Shown one piece after another: positions 49,105 through 64,000 of a stretch of DNA of 64,000 nucleotides. The notes below the pieces were generated by a model, which made no database searches, was not told where the DNA came from, and worked only from the letters and a program-made list of their open reading frames with translations. The stretch's first letter is position 1, and each line of letters begins with the position of its first letter. The stretch spans positions 62,001-126,000 of the forward strand of contig CAIQUZ010000109.1 in assembly GCA_903875135.1 (NCBI GenBank). The letters are read 5' to 3'. Both the position numbers and the translations under genes were made by a program. This stretch comes from an uncultured beta proteobacterium (GTDB lineage Bacteria; Pseudomonadota; Gammaproteobacteria; Burkholderiales; Burkholderiaceae).

Positions 49105-49873
49105 TTCTTGCGATGGTGTTCTCTAGAACTTGTGATCCCGTTTGACCAAACCGCCGCTCTCTTGTCTTAAACCAATCAAGACTCTTTTGAAAAGCAACCT
49201 CGTCAAATTCTGGCCAAAATGTATCCGTAAAATACATTTCTGTGTAAGCCAGTTGCCATAATAAAAAATTACTAATTCGACGCTCGCCACCGGTGCGGAT
49301 AAATAAATCAGGTTCAGGTGCATAGGCCATCGATAAATGAGGTGATAGCCACTCCTCATTCATGTCCGCATGAGAAATTTCTGGATGAAGAGTTAAGGCT
49401 TTTTTAGTGGCCTGTAAGATGTCCCATCGTCCACCATAATTAGCTGCAATCGTTAAGACTAGACTAGTGTTAGTTTCAGTTAATTTCTCGGCAGCAATAA
49501 TTCTTTCTTGGATTTCAGTAGAAAATCCCTGAAGATTACCGATGATGCGTAACCGTATATTGTTGGTATGTAGCCGAGCAACTTCATGATCTAAGGCTTT
49601 AAAAAACAAGTTCATTAAAAAGTTGACCTCATCAGGAGGTCGACGCCAGTTTTCTGAACTAAATGCAAAAAGCGTTAAATACTCAATCCCATGTTTGACA
49701 CACTCTTCAACCATTAAACGAACAGTATCTAAGCCCTTAGAATGCCCAGCTACTCTCGGTAAAAAACGTTGATTAGCCCAGCGACCATTACCATCCATAA
49801 TCATCGTTACATGACGTGGAATTTGAGTAATTTCAGGTATCGCTAAAGTGGAACTTTTTATGCTTGGCTTCAT
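49097..49873 (-). CDS. uppS: Undecaprenyl diphosphate synthase (Z-isoprenyl transferase)
   Basis: 258 residues. Makes the C55 lipid carrier for peptidoglycan and O-antigen. The catalytic VTMIMDGNGRWANQR near 22-36 contains the essential Asp, with AGHSKGLDTVR near 42-52, FAFSSENWRRP near 69-79 and DLFIRTGGERRISNFLLWQ near 194-212. Positioned as usual between frr and cdsA. Confidence 0.97.
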   Translation of the reverse strand: MKPSIKSSTLAIPEITQIPRHVTMIMDGNGRWANQRFLPRVAGHSKGLDTVRLMVEECVKHGIEYLTLFAFSSENWRRPPDEVNFLMNLFFKALDHEVARLHTNNIRLRIIGNLQGFSTEIQERIIAAEKLTETNTSLVLTIAANYGGRWDILQATKKALTLHPEISHADMNEEWLSPHLSMAYAPEPDLFIRTGGERRISNFLLWQLAYTEMYFTDTFWPEFDEVAFQKSLDWFKTRERRFGQTGSQVLENTIARNA

Positions 49874-49893
49874 GGTTTTAAAATTTACTTCGA

Positions 49894-50454
49894 CTATACC
49901 GTCATGATTTCTTTTTCTTTTTCTTGCACCAGCTTATCAACTTCGGCAACAAAACGATCTGTTCTTTTTTGAATATCATCCTGAGAGCGTCGTTCATCAT
50001 CTTCCGAAATGAGCTTATCTTTCGTTAATTTTTTTAACTGCTCATTACCATCTCTTCTCAGATTACGAATCGCAATTTTAGAGTCTTCACCTTCAGATTT
50101 AACAACCTTAACTAGGTCTTTACGACGCTCCTCGGTTAAGGCTGGCATCGGTACACGAATCACGTTACCCTGCGTCGCAGGATTTAACCCTAAATCAGAA
50201 TCACGTACGGCTTTTTCAACGGCGGCAATCATGTTTTTTTCCCAAGGAGTAACTGTGATCGTTCTAGCATCCGCCAAGCCTAAAGCCGCTACTTGAGAAA
50301 TAGGTGTTGGGTTACCGTAGTAATCAACTTGAATATGTTCCAAAATGCCCGTAGAAGCACGACCAGTTCGAATTTTTGCCAAAGCACTTTTTAAGGCTTC
50401 AATGGACTTACTCATTTTTTGATCAACATTAGAAATAACATCAACAGCTGACAT
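49894..50454 (-). CDS. frr: Ribosome recycling factor
   Basis: 186 residues, the usual length. Splits the post-termination ribosome with [24 protein letters not shown] near 28-48, ITVTPWEK near 71-78 and [17 protein letters not shown] near 101-117 are canonical. 12 bases after pyrH, as in most bacteria. Confidence 0.98.
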   Translation of the reverse strand: MSAVDVISNVDQKMSKSIEALKSALAKIRTGRASTGILEHIQVDYYGNPTPISQVAALGLADARTITVTPWEKNMIAAVEKAVRDSDLGLNPATQGNVIRVPMPALTEERRKDLVKVVKSEGEDSKIAIRNLRRDGNEQLKKLTKDKLISEDDERRSQDDIQKRTDRFVAEVDKLVQEKEKEIMTV

Positions 50455-50466
50455 ACTTTTTCCTCA

Positions 50467-51177
50467 TCATACGTGAACTAAAGTACCCTCAGGCTCACCA
50501 TTGACAACTCTGAGCAAGGATCCTTGTTTAAAAATCGAAAAAACTTTAATCGGTAACTGACGGTCACGACATAAGGCAAAGGCGGTGGCGTCCATTACTT
50601 GTAAATTTTTGACAATCGCTTCATCAAAACTAATCGTTTCATACATGATGGCTGAGGGATCAAGATTTGGATCACTCGAATAAATGCCATCCACTTTTGT
50701 TGCTTTGAGCACAATATCCACGCCCATTTCAGCACCACGCAAAGCCGCCGCAGTATCAGTCGTAAAGAATGGGTTACCCGTTCCGGCAGCAAAAATGACC
50801 ACTTTTCCTTCATTCATATGTCGAATTGCACGAGGGCGAATATACGGCTCAACTACCTGATCCATCCGCAGCGCAGACTGAACCCTCGCCTCAACACCTT
50901 TTTGACGTAAGGCATCTTGCAGCGCAAGAGAATTCATCATGGTGGCTAACATACCCATGTAATCAGCAGTTGCTCGGTCCATACCCGCTGCACCACCAGC
51001 AACACCTCGAAAGATATTGCCACCACCAATCACAATAGCTAATTTCACACCAAGGTGAACTACCTTGGCAATTTCCGTGACCATTTGATCAATTGTGGTC
51101 GGGTTAATTCCATAAGAATCGTTACCCATTAAGGCTTCACCAGATAACTTAAGTAAGACACTCTTATAAGCTGGCAT
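50467..51177 (-). CDS. pyrH: UMP kinase
   Basis: 236 residues, amino-acid-kinase-fold UMP kinase of the bacterial hexameric type. [10 protein letters not shown] lies at 9-18, IGGGNIFRG near 50-58, [20 protein letters not shown] near 126-145 and [15 protein letters not shown] near 153-167. An AGGAG stands about 11 bases before the ATG. A promoter-like TATAAT and the tsf terminator lie in the 95-base gap upstream. Confidence 0.98.
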   Translation of the reverse strand: MPAYKSVLLKLSGEALMGNDSYGINPTTIDQMVTEIAKVVHLGVKLAIVIGGGNIFRGVAGGAAGMDRATADYMGMLATMMNSLALQDALRQKGVEARVQSALRMDQVVEPYIRPRAIRHMNEGKVVIFAAGTGNPFFTTDTAAALRGAEMGVDIVLKATKVDGIYSSDPNLDPSAIMYETISFDEAIVKNLQVMDATAFALCRDRQLPIKVFSIFKQGSLLRVVNGEPEGTLVHV

Positions 51178-51209
51178 TTGGGTATATTCTCCTGAAATTA
51201 ATTACTTCT

Positions 51210-51215
51210 ATTATA
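51210..51215 (-). promoter_or_regulatory. Candidate -10 element for pyrH
   Basis: Minus-strand TATAAT within CCTTTATAAT, 32 bases upstream of the pyrH start and just downstream of the tsf terminator. It would let pyrH-frr-uppS and the envelope genes be transcribed independently of rpsB-tsf. The -35 region overlaps the terminator T-run and is poor. Confidence 0.4.
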
Positions 51216-51222
51216 AAGGCCT

Positions 51223-51250
51223 AAAAAAGAGGCGCCTAATCAGCGCCCCT
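51223..51250 (-). terminator. Rho-independent terminator of rpsB-tsf
   Basis: On the minus strand AGGGGCGC, a TGATTAG loop and GCGCCTCT form an 8-base stem with a single G-T wobble, followed by a run of T. It lies 23 bases after the tsf stop. This is the clearest intrinsic terminator in the window. Confidence 0.85.
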
Positions 51251-51272
51251 AGATTTAGCAATTGTTGCTGTA

Positions 51273-52160
51273 CTAAGCAGTTCCTTGAGCCGCCGCTACT
51301 TGAGCAGCAACCTCGGCTGCAAAGTCATCTTGACGCTTCTCAATACCTTCTCCAACGATATACATCGTAAAAGACTGGATAGACGTAGCATTTGCTTTTA
51401 ACATTTGCTCAACAGTTTGCTTGTCATTTTTCACAAATTGTTGATTTAAAAGAGAAACTTCCTTTAAATACTTCTGTATCGAACCTTCAACCATTTTTGC
51501 TACGATTTCTGGTGGTTTTCCAGATTCAGCGGCTTTTTGCTCAGCTACGCTTTTTTCCGTAGCAATTTTGTCAGCGGGAACATCGGCTGTCGATAAAGAA
51601 ACGGGCTTCATCGCTGCAATATGCATTGCTACATCTTTAGCCGCTACTTCACTACCGTTGAATTCAACCATCACGCCAATCCGCGTTCCATGTAAATATG
51701 AAACTAAAGCAGCACCTTGGTTAAATAACTTGAAACGACGAATGGCTAAATTCTCACCAATGCGACCAATCAGCTCTGTACGAACCTGCTCAACCGTTTT
51801 TCCGTCTAGTGATAATGCCGATAAATTCGCCACGTCATTATCAGCAATCTGATGATCGACAACTAACTTAGCAACATTCCTCGTGAAGTTCAAAAAATCA
51901 TCATTTTTTGAAACAAAATCGGTCTCACAATTAATCTCAATCAGCACACCCTTTGCACCATCAATATAGGAGTGAATTACACCCTCAGCAGTAATTCGTG
52001 AAGCCGCTTTACTCGCTTTACTACCTAATTTGACACGCAAAATCTCTTCTGCGCGAGTCATATCACCCTGCGCTTCAGTTAATGCTTTTTTACACTCCAT
52101 CATGGGAGCATCCGTTTTTGCCCGAAGCTCACCAACCATTGCAGCCGTAATTGCAACCAT
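51273..52160 (-). CDS. tsf: Translation elongation factor Ts
   Basis: 295 residues. Nucleotide exchange factor for EF-Tu. The N-terminal UBA-like domain with [19 protein letters not shown] near 12-30 and the TDFV-containing [12 protein letters not shown] block near 74-85 are diagnostic. Two dimerisation subdomains follow. Its ATG overlaps the rpsB stop by one base (TAATG), which is unusually tight for rpsB-tsf. Confidence 0.98.
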   Translation of the reverse strand: MVAITAAMVGELRAKTDAPMMECKKALTEAQGDMTRAEEILRVKLGSKASKAASRITAEGVIHSYIDGAKGVLIEINCETDFVSKNDDFLNFTRNVAKLVVDHQIADNDVANLSALSLDGKTVEQVRTELIGRIGENLAIRRFKLFNQGAALVSYLHGTRIGVMVEFNGSEVAAKDVAMHIAAMKPVSLSTADVPADKIATEKSVAEQKAAESGKPPEIVAKMVEGSIQKYLKEVSLLNQQFVKNDKQTVEQMLKANATSIQSFTMYIVGEGIEKRQDDFAAEVAAQVAAAQGTA

Positions 52161-52912
52161 TAATCTTCCCGCCCTTCTTCTGTAACTTCTGCAACTGCTG
52201 TTTCTTTAATGGACTCTAACACTTGGTTCACGGCTGAAGCCTTACCTTCTAAAATTGCATCAGCCATACCACGTGCATAAAGAGTCACCGCTTTACTCGA
52301 ATCATCATTCCCAGGAATAATGTAATCGACACCTTCTGGTGAATGATTAGTATCCACTACTGCGATGACAGGAATACCAAGTTTTTTAGCTTCTGTTAAA
52401 GCAATTTTGTGATAACCAATGTCAATCACAAAAATGGCTTCCGGAATGCCTGCCATATCTTGTATTCCGCCAAGGGATTTCTGTAATTTATCTATTTCAC
52501 GCTCATTCATGAGACTTTCTTTTTTCGAAAGACGATCCCATTCATTATTTTCTTTGGCTGCAGTCATCTCTTTGAGACGCTTGATTGAACCCTTGACTGT
52601 CTTGAAATTAGTAAGCGTTCCACCTAACCAGCGAGCATCAACATAAGGCATTCCTGCTCTAGATGCTTCTTCTGCAATAATTTCTTTCGATTGGCGCTTT
52701 GTACCAACAAATAGAATCGTTCCACGGTTCGCTGCAATCGATTTAGCAAATTTAATTGCCTCTTCGTACATCGGAAGGGTTTTCTCAAGGTTGATAATGT
52801 GAATTTTATTACGATGGCCATAAATAAATGGAGCCATTTTGGGTGACCAGAAACGGGTTTGGTGACCAAAATGGCAACCGGCTTCCAGCATTTGACGCAT
52901 GGTTACAGACAT
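52160..52912 (-). CDS. rpsB: 30S ribosomal protein S2
   Basis: 250 residues. [20 protein letters not shown] at 5-24, the [12 protein letters not shown] block near 68-79 and [14 protein letters not shown] near 91-104 are universally conserved, as is [20 protein letters not shown]-like sequence near 183-202. AAGGAGAG precedes the start. The mRNA leader appears to be about 120 bases. Confidence 0.98.
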   Translation of the reverse strand: MSVTMRQMLEAGCHFGHQTRFWSPKMAPFIYGHRNKIHIINLEKTLPMYEEAIKFAKSIAANRGTILFVGTKRQSKEIIAEEASRAGMPYVDARWLGGTLTNFKTVKGSIKRLKEMTAAKENNEWDRLSKKESLMNEREIDKLQKSLGGIQDMAGIPEAIFVIDIGYHKIALTEAKKLGIPVIAVVDTNHSPEGVDYIIPGNDDSSKAVTLYARGMADAILEGKASAVNQVLESIKETAVAEVTEEGRED

Positions 52913-53036
52913 AAATCTCTCCTTAGGGTTTAAACTTAAGTCAAATCCTGATTACGCTAAATAGCGGCACCCCGGATGGTTTGACTCGTGATTCTTTGGG
53001 ATTGACCAAATCAGTCTAATCCAACAAAGTTTTAGC

Positions 53037-53042
53037 ATTATA
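53037..53042 (-). promoter_or_regulatory. Candidate -10 element for rpsB-tsf
   Basis: A perfect minus-strand TATAAT in GGTCTATAATGC, about 125 bases upstream of the rpsB ATG. The -35 hexamer is weak at every usual spacing. If correct, the transcript has a leader of roughly 120 bases, long enough for S2 autoregulation as known for rpsB in enterobacteria. Confidence 0.4.
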
Positions 53043-53067
53043 GACCAGTTTGATACATAATTCCACT

Positions 53068-53904
53068 ATGAAATCAATATTTACAGAAGAATCTGACCTC
53101 AATGGAATGCGTAATGCTGGGCGATTAGGCAGTGAAGTACTCGACTTTATAACGCCTTACATTAGAGAAGGCATTAGCACGGCCGAAATTGACCGTATTT
53201 GTCATGAGTACATGAACGACGTCCAGCACACCATCCCTGCGCCTCTGAACTATCAACCACCTGGTTACCCTCCTTTCCCAAAGGCCATTTGTACATCCGT
53301 CAATGATGTGATTTGTCACGGCATACCTGGTGAGCGTATCTTAAAGTCAGGGGATATTGTTAACCTCGATATCACAGTGATCACCCCCGATGGCTATTAC
53401 GGAGATACCAGCAGGATGTTCCTCGTTGGGGAAGCTTCCATTTTGGCTTCACGTCTTTGTCAAATCACCTACGAATGCATGTGGCTTGGCATCGCTCAAG
53501 TAAAGCCTGGGGCCAAACTAGGTGATATTGGATACGCGATTCAGACGCATGCAGAAAAAGCGGGCTATTCCGTTGTACGTGAGTATTGTGGTCACGGGAT
53601 CGGGAAAGTGTTTCATCAAGATCCTCAAATCCTTCACTATGGAAAGCCTGGGACTGGCGAATCACTGACACAAGGGATGACCTTTACGGTGGAGCCAATG
53701 ATTAATGCAGGTCGTCGCGAAATCCGCACCATGCCTGATTTATGGACCGTTAAAACCAAAGATCGAAGTCTTTCCGCACAATGGGAACACACCGTTTTGG
53801 TGACGGCTACCGGTGTCGAAGTTCTGACGGTTTCTGAAAAATCACCGGCTATTCCAGCAATTGTCCAACCACTATTGGGTAATCTGATTTCAACAAATCA
53901 TTAA
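53068..53904 (+). CDS. map: Methionine aminopeptidase, type I
   Basis: 278 residues from the ATG at 53068 (MKSIFTEESDLNGMRNAGRL). An in-frame TTG at 53050 is less likely. Removes the initiator Met. Metal ligands fall in NLDITVITPDGYYGDTSRMF near 103-122 (two Asp), CGHGIGKVFH near 171-180 (His), FTVEPMINAG near 205-214 (Glu) and WEHTVLVT near 238-245 (Glu). Divergent from rpsB over about 155 bases, a standard betaproteobacterial placing. No clear ribosome site. Confidence 0.97.
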   Translation: MKSIFTEESDLNGMRNAGRLGSEVLDFITPYIREGISTAEIDRICHEYMNDVQHTIPAPLNYQPPGYPPFPKAICTSVNDVICHGIPGERILKSGDIVNLDITVITPDGYYGDTSRMFLVGEASILASRLCQITYECMWLGIAQVKPGAKLGDIGYAIQTHAEKAGYSVVREYCGHGIGKVFHQDPQILHYGKPGTGESLTQGMTFTVEPMINAGRREIRTMPDLWTVKTKDRSLSAQWEHTVLVTATGVEVLTVSEKSPAIPAIVQPLLGNLISTNH

Positions 53905-53908
53905 TTGC

Positions 53909-59669
<5,761 letters not shown>

Positions 59670-59670
59670 T

Positions 59671-62600
59671 TTATGTACTCTGTGTCAGTGCGGTGGCGGC
59701 CTGTAAATCAACTGCAACAACTCTTGATACTCCCTGCTCTTGCATCGTAACACCAATCAATTGATTGGCAATTTCCATCGTGATTTTATTATGGGAAATG
59801 AATAAAAATTGTGTTTTTTGCGACATTTTAGCGACTATATCAGCATAGCGACCGGTGTTAGCATCATCTAGCGGAGCATCAACCTCGTCAAGTAAGCAAA
59901 ACGGTGCTGGATTCAATTGAAACAGAGAGAAAACTAGAGAGATTGCCGTGAGTGCTTTTTCACCACCAGACAGTAAATGAATCGTCGTATTCTTTTTACC
60001 AGGTGGTTGTGCCATCACCTGCACCCCTGAATCCAATATCTCTTCACCAGTCATTGTCAACTTCGCATTACCTCCACCAAACAATGCTGGGAATATTTGA
60101 CCTAAATGATGATTCACCTGATCAAATGTATCTTGTAAAAGACTGCGAGTTTCACCATCAATCCGATTAATGGCATCGGTAAGCGTCGTTATCGCTTCAT
60201 TCAAGTCAGCTGACTGAGCATCTAAGAAGCCTTTACGCTCTCGGGAAGTCTGCAACTCATCAAGTGCAGCCATATTAACAGGTCCGAGCGCTTGTATTTG
60301 ACCTTGTAATTCATTCACACGATGCTGTAGGTTTCCAATTTTGATCTCTGGCGTAATATTGGTCTTCACCTGTTCAATGTCAGCATTTACCTCAGCTAGA
60401 AGAGTTGTAAATTGCTCAACCGTTAGGCGCGCAGCCTGTTCTTTTAACTGGGCATCTGTAATTTTCACACGGATCGGCTCAACCCCTTTTTCAATCCCTA
60501 AGCGCTGCTCATCTGTCGTTTTGACGTCAAACATTAACGCATCAAAGCTTGTTCTGGCTTGTGCCAAAGCAGTTTCTTTCTCCGAGCGAAGAGCAAGTTG
60601 ATCTTGTAACTGGGATTGTGTCTGTACATCTGAAAGCTTTAATAAATCTTCTTGAAGCGTCTTTTCAGTAGCATGAATTTCTTCCATTTGCTCTGCAGAC
60701 ATTTTCATTTCTTGATTTAAATCACGCTGACGTTGTGTCAAAGTTCTAAGTGTATATGAAGCCTCTTGAGCCTGCGATAGTAATTCTTGTTTTTTACGCA
60801 AAGCCTCTTCGCGTAATTCTTGAATCTGTCGATGTGACACAACCGCTTGCTCGAAAGTTGCTTGATTCGTAATGAGTTGTTGTTCTAAATTTTCTAACTC
60901 ACTACTCAAATCACGCAAAGATTTTTTCAAGGATTCAATCAGCTCGATAGCCTCGGAAATATCCTTTTGAACTTGCTCTGCACGTGTCGTATATTCTTGC
61001 TCAGCTTGTTTTAATTGCAAAGTTTCCATCTCAAATCGATGGGCGTCCTTAACCGACTGTTCAGAACTCAATCGATCTGTGAGTGCTTGCTGATGAGCTG
61101 CTTGGTAATTAGACTGCATTCTGGCATGTTCGCTCTGCGCTTCTTCTACAATCAACTGCTCTGATTTGATTTGCAAATCCAAACTTTCAATCTCTTTTGC
61201 ACGAGCAATTAATCCTGACTGTTCACTATCTTCAGCATATAACTGAATACCAACGCGTGAAATTACATGTCCTGATTTTGCGATAAAGACCCCACCAACA
61301 GGTAACTCAGTGCGACGAGATAAGCCTTCCCCAACAGAATCAATCACATAAACATGTGCCAACCACTCCTGCAATACGTGACCAAGCGAGACATCCTTGA
61401 CATTGATTCTGCTCATGAGAGGAGTCAATTGCCCAGTTGCAGGAACCTTGTTGGCAGATGCTTGGGAATTGGTTTCAAACCAGGCTACTCGACCAGGTGG
61501 GATTTGCTCCACAAAAGGCATTGCTTCATTTAAATCATTGGTTTGAATTGCTCCAACACGCTCTCGTAAAATCGACTCAACAGCAGACTCCCAACCATTT
61601 TCAACTTGAATCTTTTGCCAAAGTCTTGGCAAAGTCTGTAACTGGTTTTTTTCCAACCAGGGTCGTAATTTTCCTTGGGCTTGAACCTGCTCCTGAATAT
61701 TCTTTAGTGCAGATAGTTTTGCTTGAGAATGATTTAATGTCTGGTTTGTTTTTTGCAGAGCTTCTAAAGACTCATTTCTTGCTTTATCTGCTAAAGGAAT
61801 GGCTTGTTCAGCAGTTTGTAGACGCAACCAAGACTCGTCACGCTTTTTAATCGCATTTTGACTACGGTCTAGTGCGGTTAATAATGCTTGTTCGTTAGGC
61901 TTAAGTAACTGATCAAAATCAATATTTAAACGAACTAAACGTTGTTCTGCCTGCTCAAGCTGTGACTTTAAACTAATCGTTAAGGTATTCTTTGAGGCAG
62001 CATTTTTTTCTAATTCAGCAAGTTCATTTCTGGTCTGATTAACGACATTTTGAGAATGCGCCCATTGATCATCAAGCTCTGGTAGTCCTGCTTCATGATC
62101 GGATAATTCTTGCTGACAATCGGTATCTTGATTTTGAGCATGTTCTAAATCAAGATTGACTTGACTGAGTTGTGTTTGCGCATGATCAAACTGAGCCTGC
62201 CAACGAGTACCCTGCTGCAACAGATTTTGTAATTGATGCGTTAGGCGCTCTTTTGACTCATTCGCAAAGCGAATTTCAGATTCCAACCGAGAAATAACGG
62301 CATTGACCTCATATAAATCCCCCTGGGCAGTTGAGACGTTATTTTGTAAATCAAATTGATGAGTTCTTTTTGCTTCAAGTTCCGCTTCAGTAGATCGTAA
62401 GTTGGCCATGCGTTCTTCTAACTCTACTTGCAAGTTACGAATCGTATCTGTTTGATGTTTTTGGGCTTGTTCGCCTTCTAACATGCGCATGACCCAAAGC
62501 AATTGCTGCTGCTGTTGCATATTTTGTTGATATTCGGTGAACCGATTCGCCACCTCTGCTTGAGACTCTAACTTGAGTAACTGGGCATCAAGTTCTCGTA

Positions 62601-63192
62601 ATATATCTCTAACTCGTGTCAAGTTTTCTTGGGTATCTTCTAGCCGCGATTCGGTCTCTTTCCGACGCTCTTTGTATTTCGAAACGCCAGCGGCTTCTTC
62701 TAAAAACACTCTTAACTCTTCAGGTTTTGACTCAATAATCCGAGAAATCATTCCCTGACCAATAATGGCGTAGGCGCGTGGGCCTAGTCCTGTCCCCAAA
62801 AACATGTCTTGAATATCTTTGCGACGCACAACTTGTTGATTAATTAAATAGTTGGAAGCGCCGTCTCGGGTCAACACTCGCTTAACAGAAATTTCACCAA
62901 AACTTGACCACTGCCCTTGAACCCGTCCATCTGTATTATCAAAGACGAGTTCAACACTAGCTCTGCCAGAAGGTTTTCGTAGTCCAGAGCCATTAAATAT
63001 GACATCTTGCATCGATTCACCACGCAACTCGCTGGCACGGGACTCTCCTAAAACCCACCTTACTGCATCGATGATGTTCGATTTTCCGCAACCGTTGGGG
63101 CCGACGACGCCAATAAGTTGACCGGGTAACTCGAAATTAGTCGGGTCAACAAAGGACTTAAAGCCTGCAAGTTTAATTGATTTGAGTCTCAC
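59671..63192 (-). CDS. smc: Chromosome segregation SMC ATPase
   Basis: 1173 residues. The N-terminal ATPase half has GVVGPNGCGKSNIIDAVRWV at 28-47. Long coiled coils run about 170-500 and 680-1010. The hinge domain is near 505-670 (RVGAIQTNDLNEAMPF...). The C-terminal half has LSGGEKALTAISLVFSLF near 1075-1092 and LLDEVDAPLDDANTGRY near 1101-1117. Condensin core for chromosome compaction. scpA/scpB are not in the window. Confidence 0.98.
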   Translation of the reverse strand: MRLKSIKLAGFKSFVDPTNFELPGQLIGVVGPNGCGKSNIIDAVRWVLGESRASELRGESMQDVIFNGSGLRKPSGRASVELVFDNTDGRVQGQWSSFGEISVKRVLTRDGASNYLINQQVVRRKDIQDMFLGTGLGPRAYAIIGQGMISRIIESKPEELRVFLEEAAGVSKYKERRKETESRLEDTQENLTRVRDILRELDAQLLKLESQAEVANRFTEYQQNMQQQQQLLWVMRMLEGEQAQKHQTDTIRNLQVELEERMANLRSTEAELEAKRTHQFDLQNNVSTAQGDLYEVNAVISRLESEIRFANESKERLTHQLQNLLQQGTRWQAQFDHAQTQLSQVNLDLEHAQNQDTDCQQELSDHEAGLPELDDQWAHSQNVVNQTRNELAELEKNAASKNTLTISLKSQLEQAEQRLVRLNIDFDQLLKPNEQALLTALDRSQNAIKKRDESWLRLQTAEQAIPLADKARNESLEALQKTNQTLNHSQAKLSALKNIQEQVQAQGKLRPWLEKNQLQTLPRLWQKIQVENGWESAVESILRERVGAIQTNDLNEAMPFVEQIPPGRVAWFETNSQASANKVPATGQLTPLMSRINVKDVSLGHVLQEWLAHVYVIDSVGEGLSRRTELPVGGVFIAKSGHVISRVGIQLYAEDSEQSGLIARAKEIESLDLQIKSEQLIVEEAQSEHARMQSNYQAAHQQALTDRLSSEQSVKDAHRFEMETLQLKQAEQEYTTRAEQVQKDISEAIELIESLKKSLRDLSSELENLEQQLITNQATFEQAVVSHRQIQELREEALRKKQELLSQAQEASYTLRTLTQRQRDLNQEMKMSAEQMEEIHATEKTLQEDLLKLSDVQTQSQLQDQLALRSEKETALAQARTSFDALMFDVKTTDEQRLGIEKGVEPIRVKITDAQLKEQAARLTVEQFTTLLAEVNADIEQVKTNITPEIKIGNLQHRVNELQGQIQALGPVNMAALDELQTSRERKGFLDAQSADLNEAITTLTDAINRIDGETRSLLQDTFDQVNHHLGQIFPALFGGGNAKLTMTGEEILDSGVQVMAQPPGKKNTTIHLLSGGEKALTAISLVFSLFQLNPAPFCLLDEVDAPLDDANTGRYADIVAKMSQKTQFLFISHNKITMEIANQLIGVTMQEQGVSRVVAVDLQAATALTQST

Positions 63193-63329
63193 AACGTTCT
63201 AAATTTTTCAACTATAAATCATGATGATATCAAGTCTTTCGAAATGTCCTTGAGTTTTTCCCTGATTCACCAACAAAGAGATAAAATAAGTATCTTAAAT
63301 AACTGAAATTTATCATTAATTACTCCAAT

Positions 63330-64000
63330 ATGACCACACAATCAAACGAACAACTGCAATCTATCATTAACCCTGCTTGGGATAATCGCACTCAAATTAC
63401 GGGTCAAAACGCTACTTCTGAGCTTCGTTCCTGTGTGGCGCAGGTGATCGAGGGACTTAACAGTGGTGAGCTTAGAGTTGCTACGAGAGAGTCAGTTGGC
63501 ATCTGGACTGTTCATCAGTGGGTTAAAAAGGCAGTTCTTCTATCATTTAAGTTACAAGATAATGAAGTGATGAGCGCAGGTGGGTATACCCAATTTTTTG
63601 ATAAAGTACCGTCAAAATTTGAAAAATACACCCATGCTGACTTTGTGGCAGGTGGCTTTAGAGTTGTCCCTCCTGCTGTCGCAAGACGTGGTTCCTTTAT
63701 CGGCAAGAGTGTTGTATTGATGCCCTCATATGTCAATATCGGTGCCTATGTTGACGAAGGCTCGATGGTCGACACCTGGGCCACGGTCGGATCATGCGCC
63801 CAAATTGGTAAAAATGTCCATCTATCTGGTGGGGTTGGTATTGGGGGGGTCTTGGAACCAGTCCAAGCTGGCCCAGTGATTATTGAGGATAACTGTTTTA
63901 TCGGTGCTCGCTCAGAAGTTGTTGAAGGAGTGATTATTGAAGAAAATAGCGTTTTATCAATGGGCGTCTATATTGGTCAAAGCACTAAGATTTATGATCG
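63330..64000 (+). CDS. dapD: Tetrahydrodipicolinate N-succinyltransferase (partial, 3' end outside window)
   Basis: About 223 of an expected 275 residues are present, from the ATG at 63330 ([20 protein letters not shown]). [20 protein letters not shown] near 110-129 and [20 protein letters not shown] near 145-164 belong to the left-handed beta-helix of DapD, followed by [11 protein letters not shown]. Fourth step of the succinylase route to lysine and meso-diaminopimelate. Divergent from smc over 137 bases. Confidence 0.97.
   Translation, partial: MTTQSNEQLQSIINPAWDNRTQITGQNATSELRSCVAQVIEGLNSGELRVATRESVGIWTVHQWVKKAVLLSFKLQDNEVMSAGGYTQFFDKVPSKFEKYTHADFVAGGFRVVPPAVARRGSFIGKSVVLMPSYVNIGAYVDEGSMVDTWATVGSCAQIGKNVHLSGGVGIGGVLEPVQAGPVIIEDNCFIGARSEVVEGVIIEENSVLSMGVYIGQSTKIYD

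Noticed and set aside
61437-61850. 137-codon plus-strand frame inside smc
   Set aside because: Antisense to the hinge and coiled-coil region of SMC. Its composition mirrors the complementary coding strand, so it is a shadow.

Overview
The window is a dense, AT-rich (about 40% GC by eye) bacterial chromosome segment with no tRNA or rRNA gene, CRISPR array, insertion sequence, prophage or plasmid gene that I can see. No stretch longer than about 160 bases lacks a gene. The block order dapD / smc-zipA-ligA / glnD-map / rpsB-tsf-pyrH-frr-uppS-cdsA-dxr-rseP-bamA-skp-lpxD-fabZ-lpxA-lpxB-rnhB, together with several Bug (TctC-type) binding proteins, a QueE with a CX14CX2C cluster motif, and a RatA-RnfH-GuaB-GuaA string, points to a betaproteobacterium of the order Burkholderiales. 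A streamlined low-GC lineage of the Polynucleobacter kind would fit, but the genus is an inference.

Layout. 1-12986 is mostly housekeeping: YciB (cut by the left edge) with MsrB, an acyl-CoA ligase/thioesterase pair, an NRDE protein and YgfZ, the tmk-holB-tatD replication/nucleotide operon followed by an exported ankyrin protein, GloA with a DUF1289 protein, the ABC-F ATPase YbiT, LD-carboxypeptidase, and a TadA/QueD/QueE tRNA wobble-base modification group. 13067-18848 is a tight eight-gene plus-strand acyl-CoA operon (enoyl-CoA isomerase/hydratase, two hotdog thioesterases, a MaoC dehydratase, a divergent ComB-like protein, an SDR, a quinone-oxidoreductase-like MDR and an APH-like kinase), met by a convergent MaoC/DUF455 pair. 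20211-25973 is an accessory uptake/catabolic cluster: three Bug periplasmic binding proteins, a ModA-like protein without signal peptide, an FAD monooxygenase and an Asp/Glu-racemase-superfamily protein that lacks the usual catalytic cysteines.

26047-29985 holds ratA-rnfH-guaB-guaA on the minus strand, with smpB divergent. 30601-34648 is the Anbu operon (circularly permuted ATP-grasp, alpha-E protein, transglutaminase, proteasome-like Anbu peptidase), a partly characterised peptide-making and peptide-cleaving system and the strongest candidate here for unusual biology. PEP synthase and its regulatory kinase/phosphatase are divergent neighbours at 34645-37922.

37943-52912 is one long minus-strand run joining translation (rpsB, tsf, frr), UMP kinase, isoprenoid and phospholipid synthesis (dxr, uppS, cdsA), outer-membrane assembly (rseP, bamA, skp) and lipid A synthesis (lpxD, fabZ, lpxA, lpxB). 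A Rho-independent terminator between tsf and pyrH and a promoter-like element just after it split this run. map and glnD follow on the plus strand, then ligA-zipA-smc on the minus strand, and divergent dapD, cut by the right edge.
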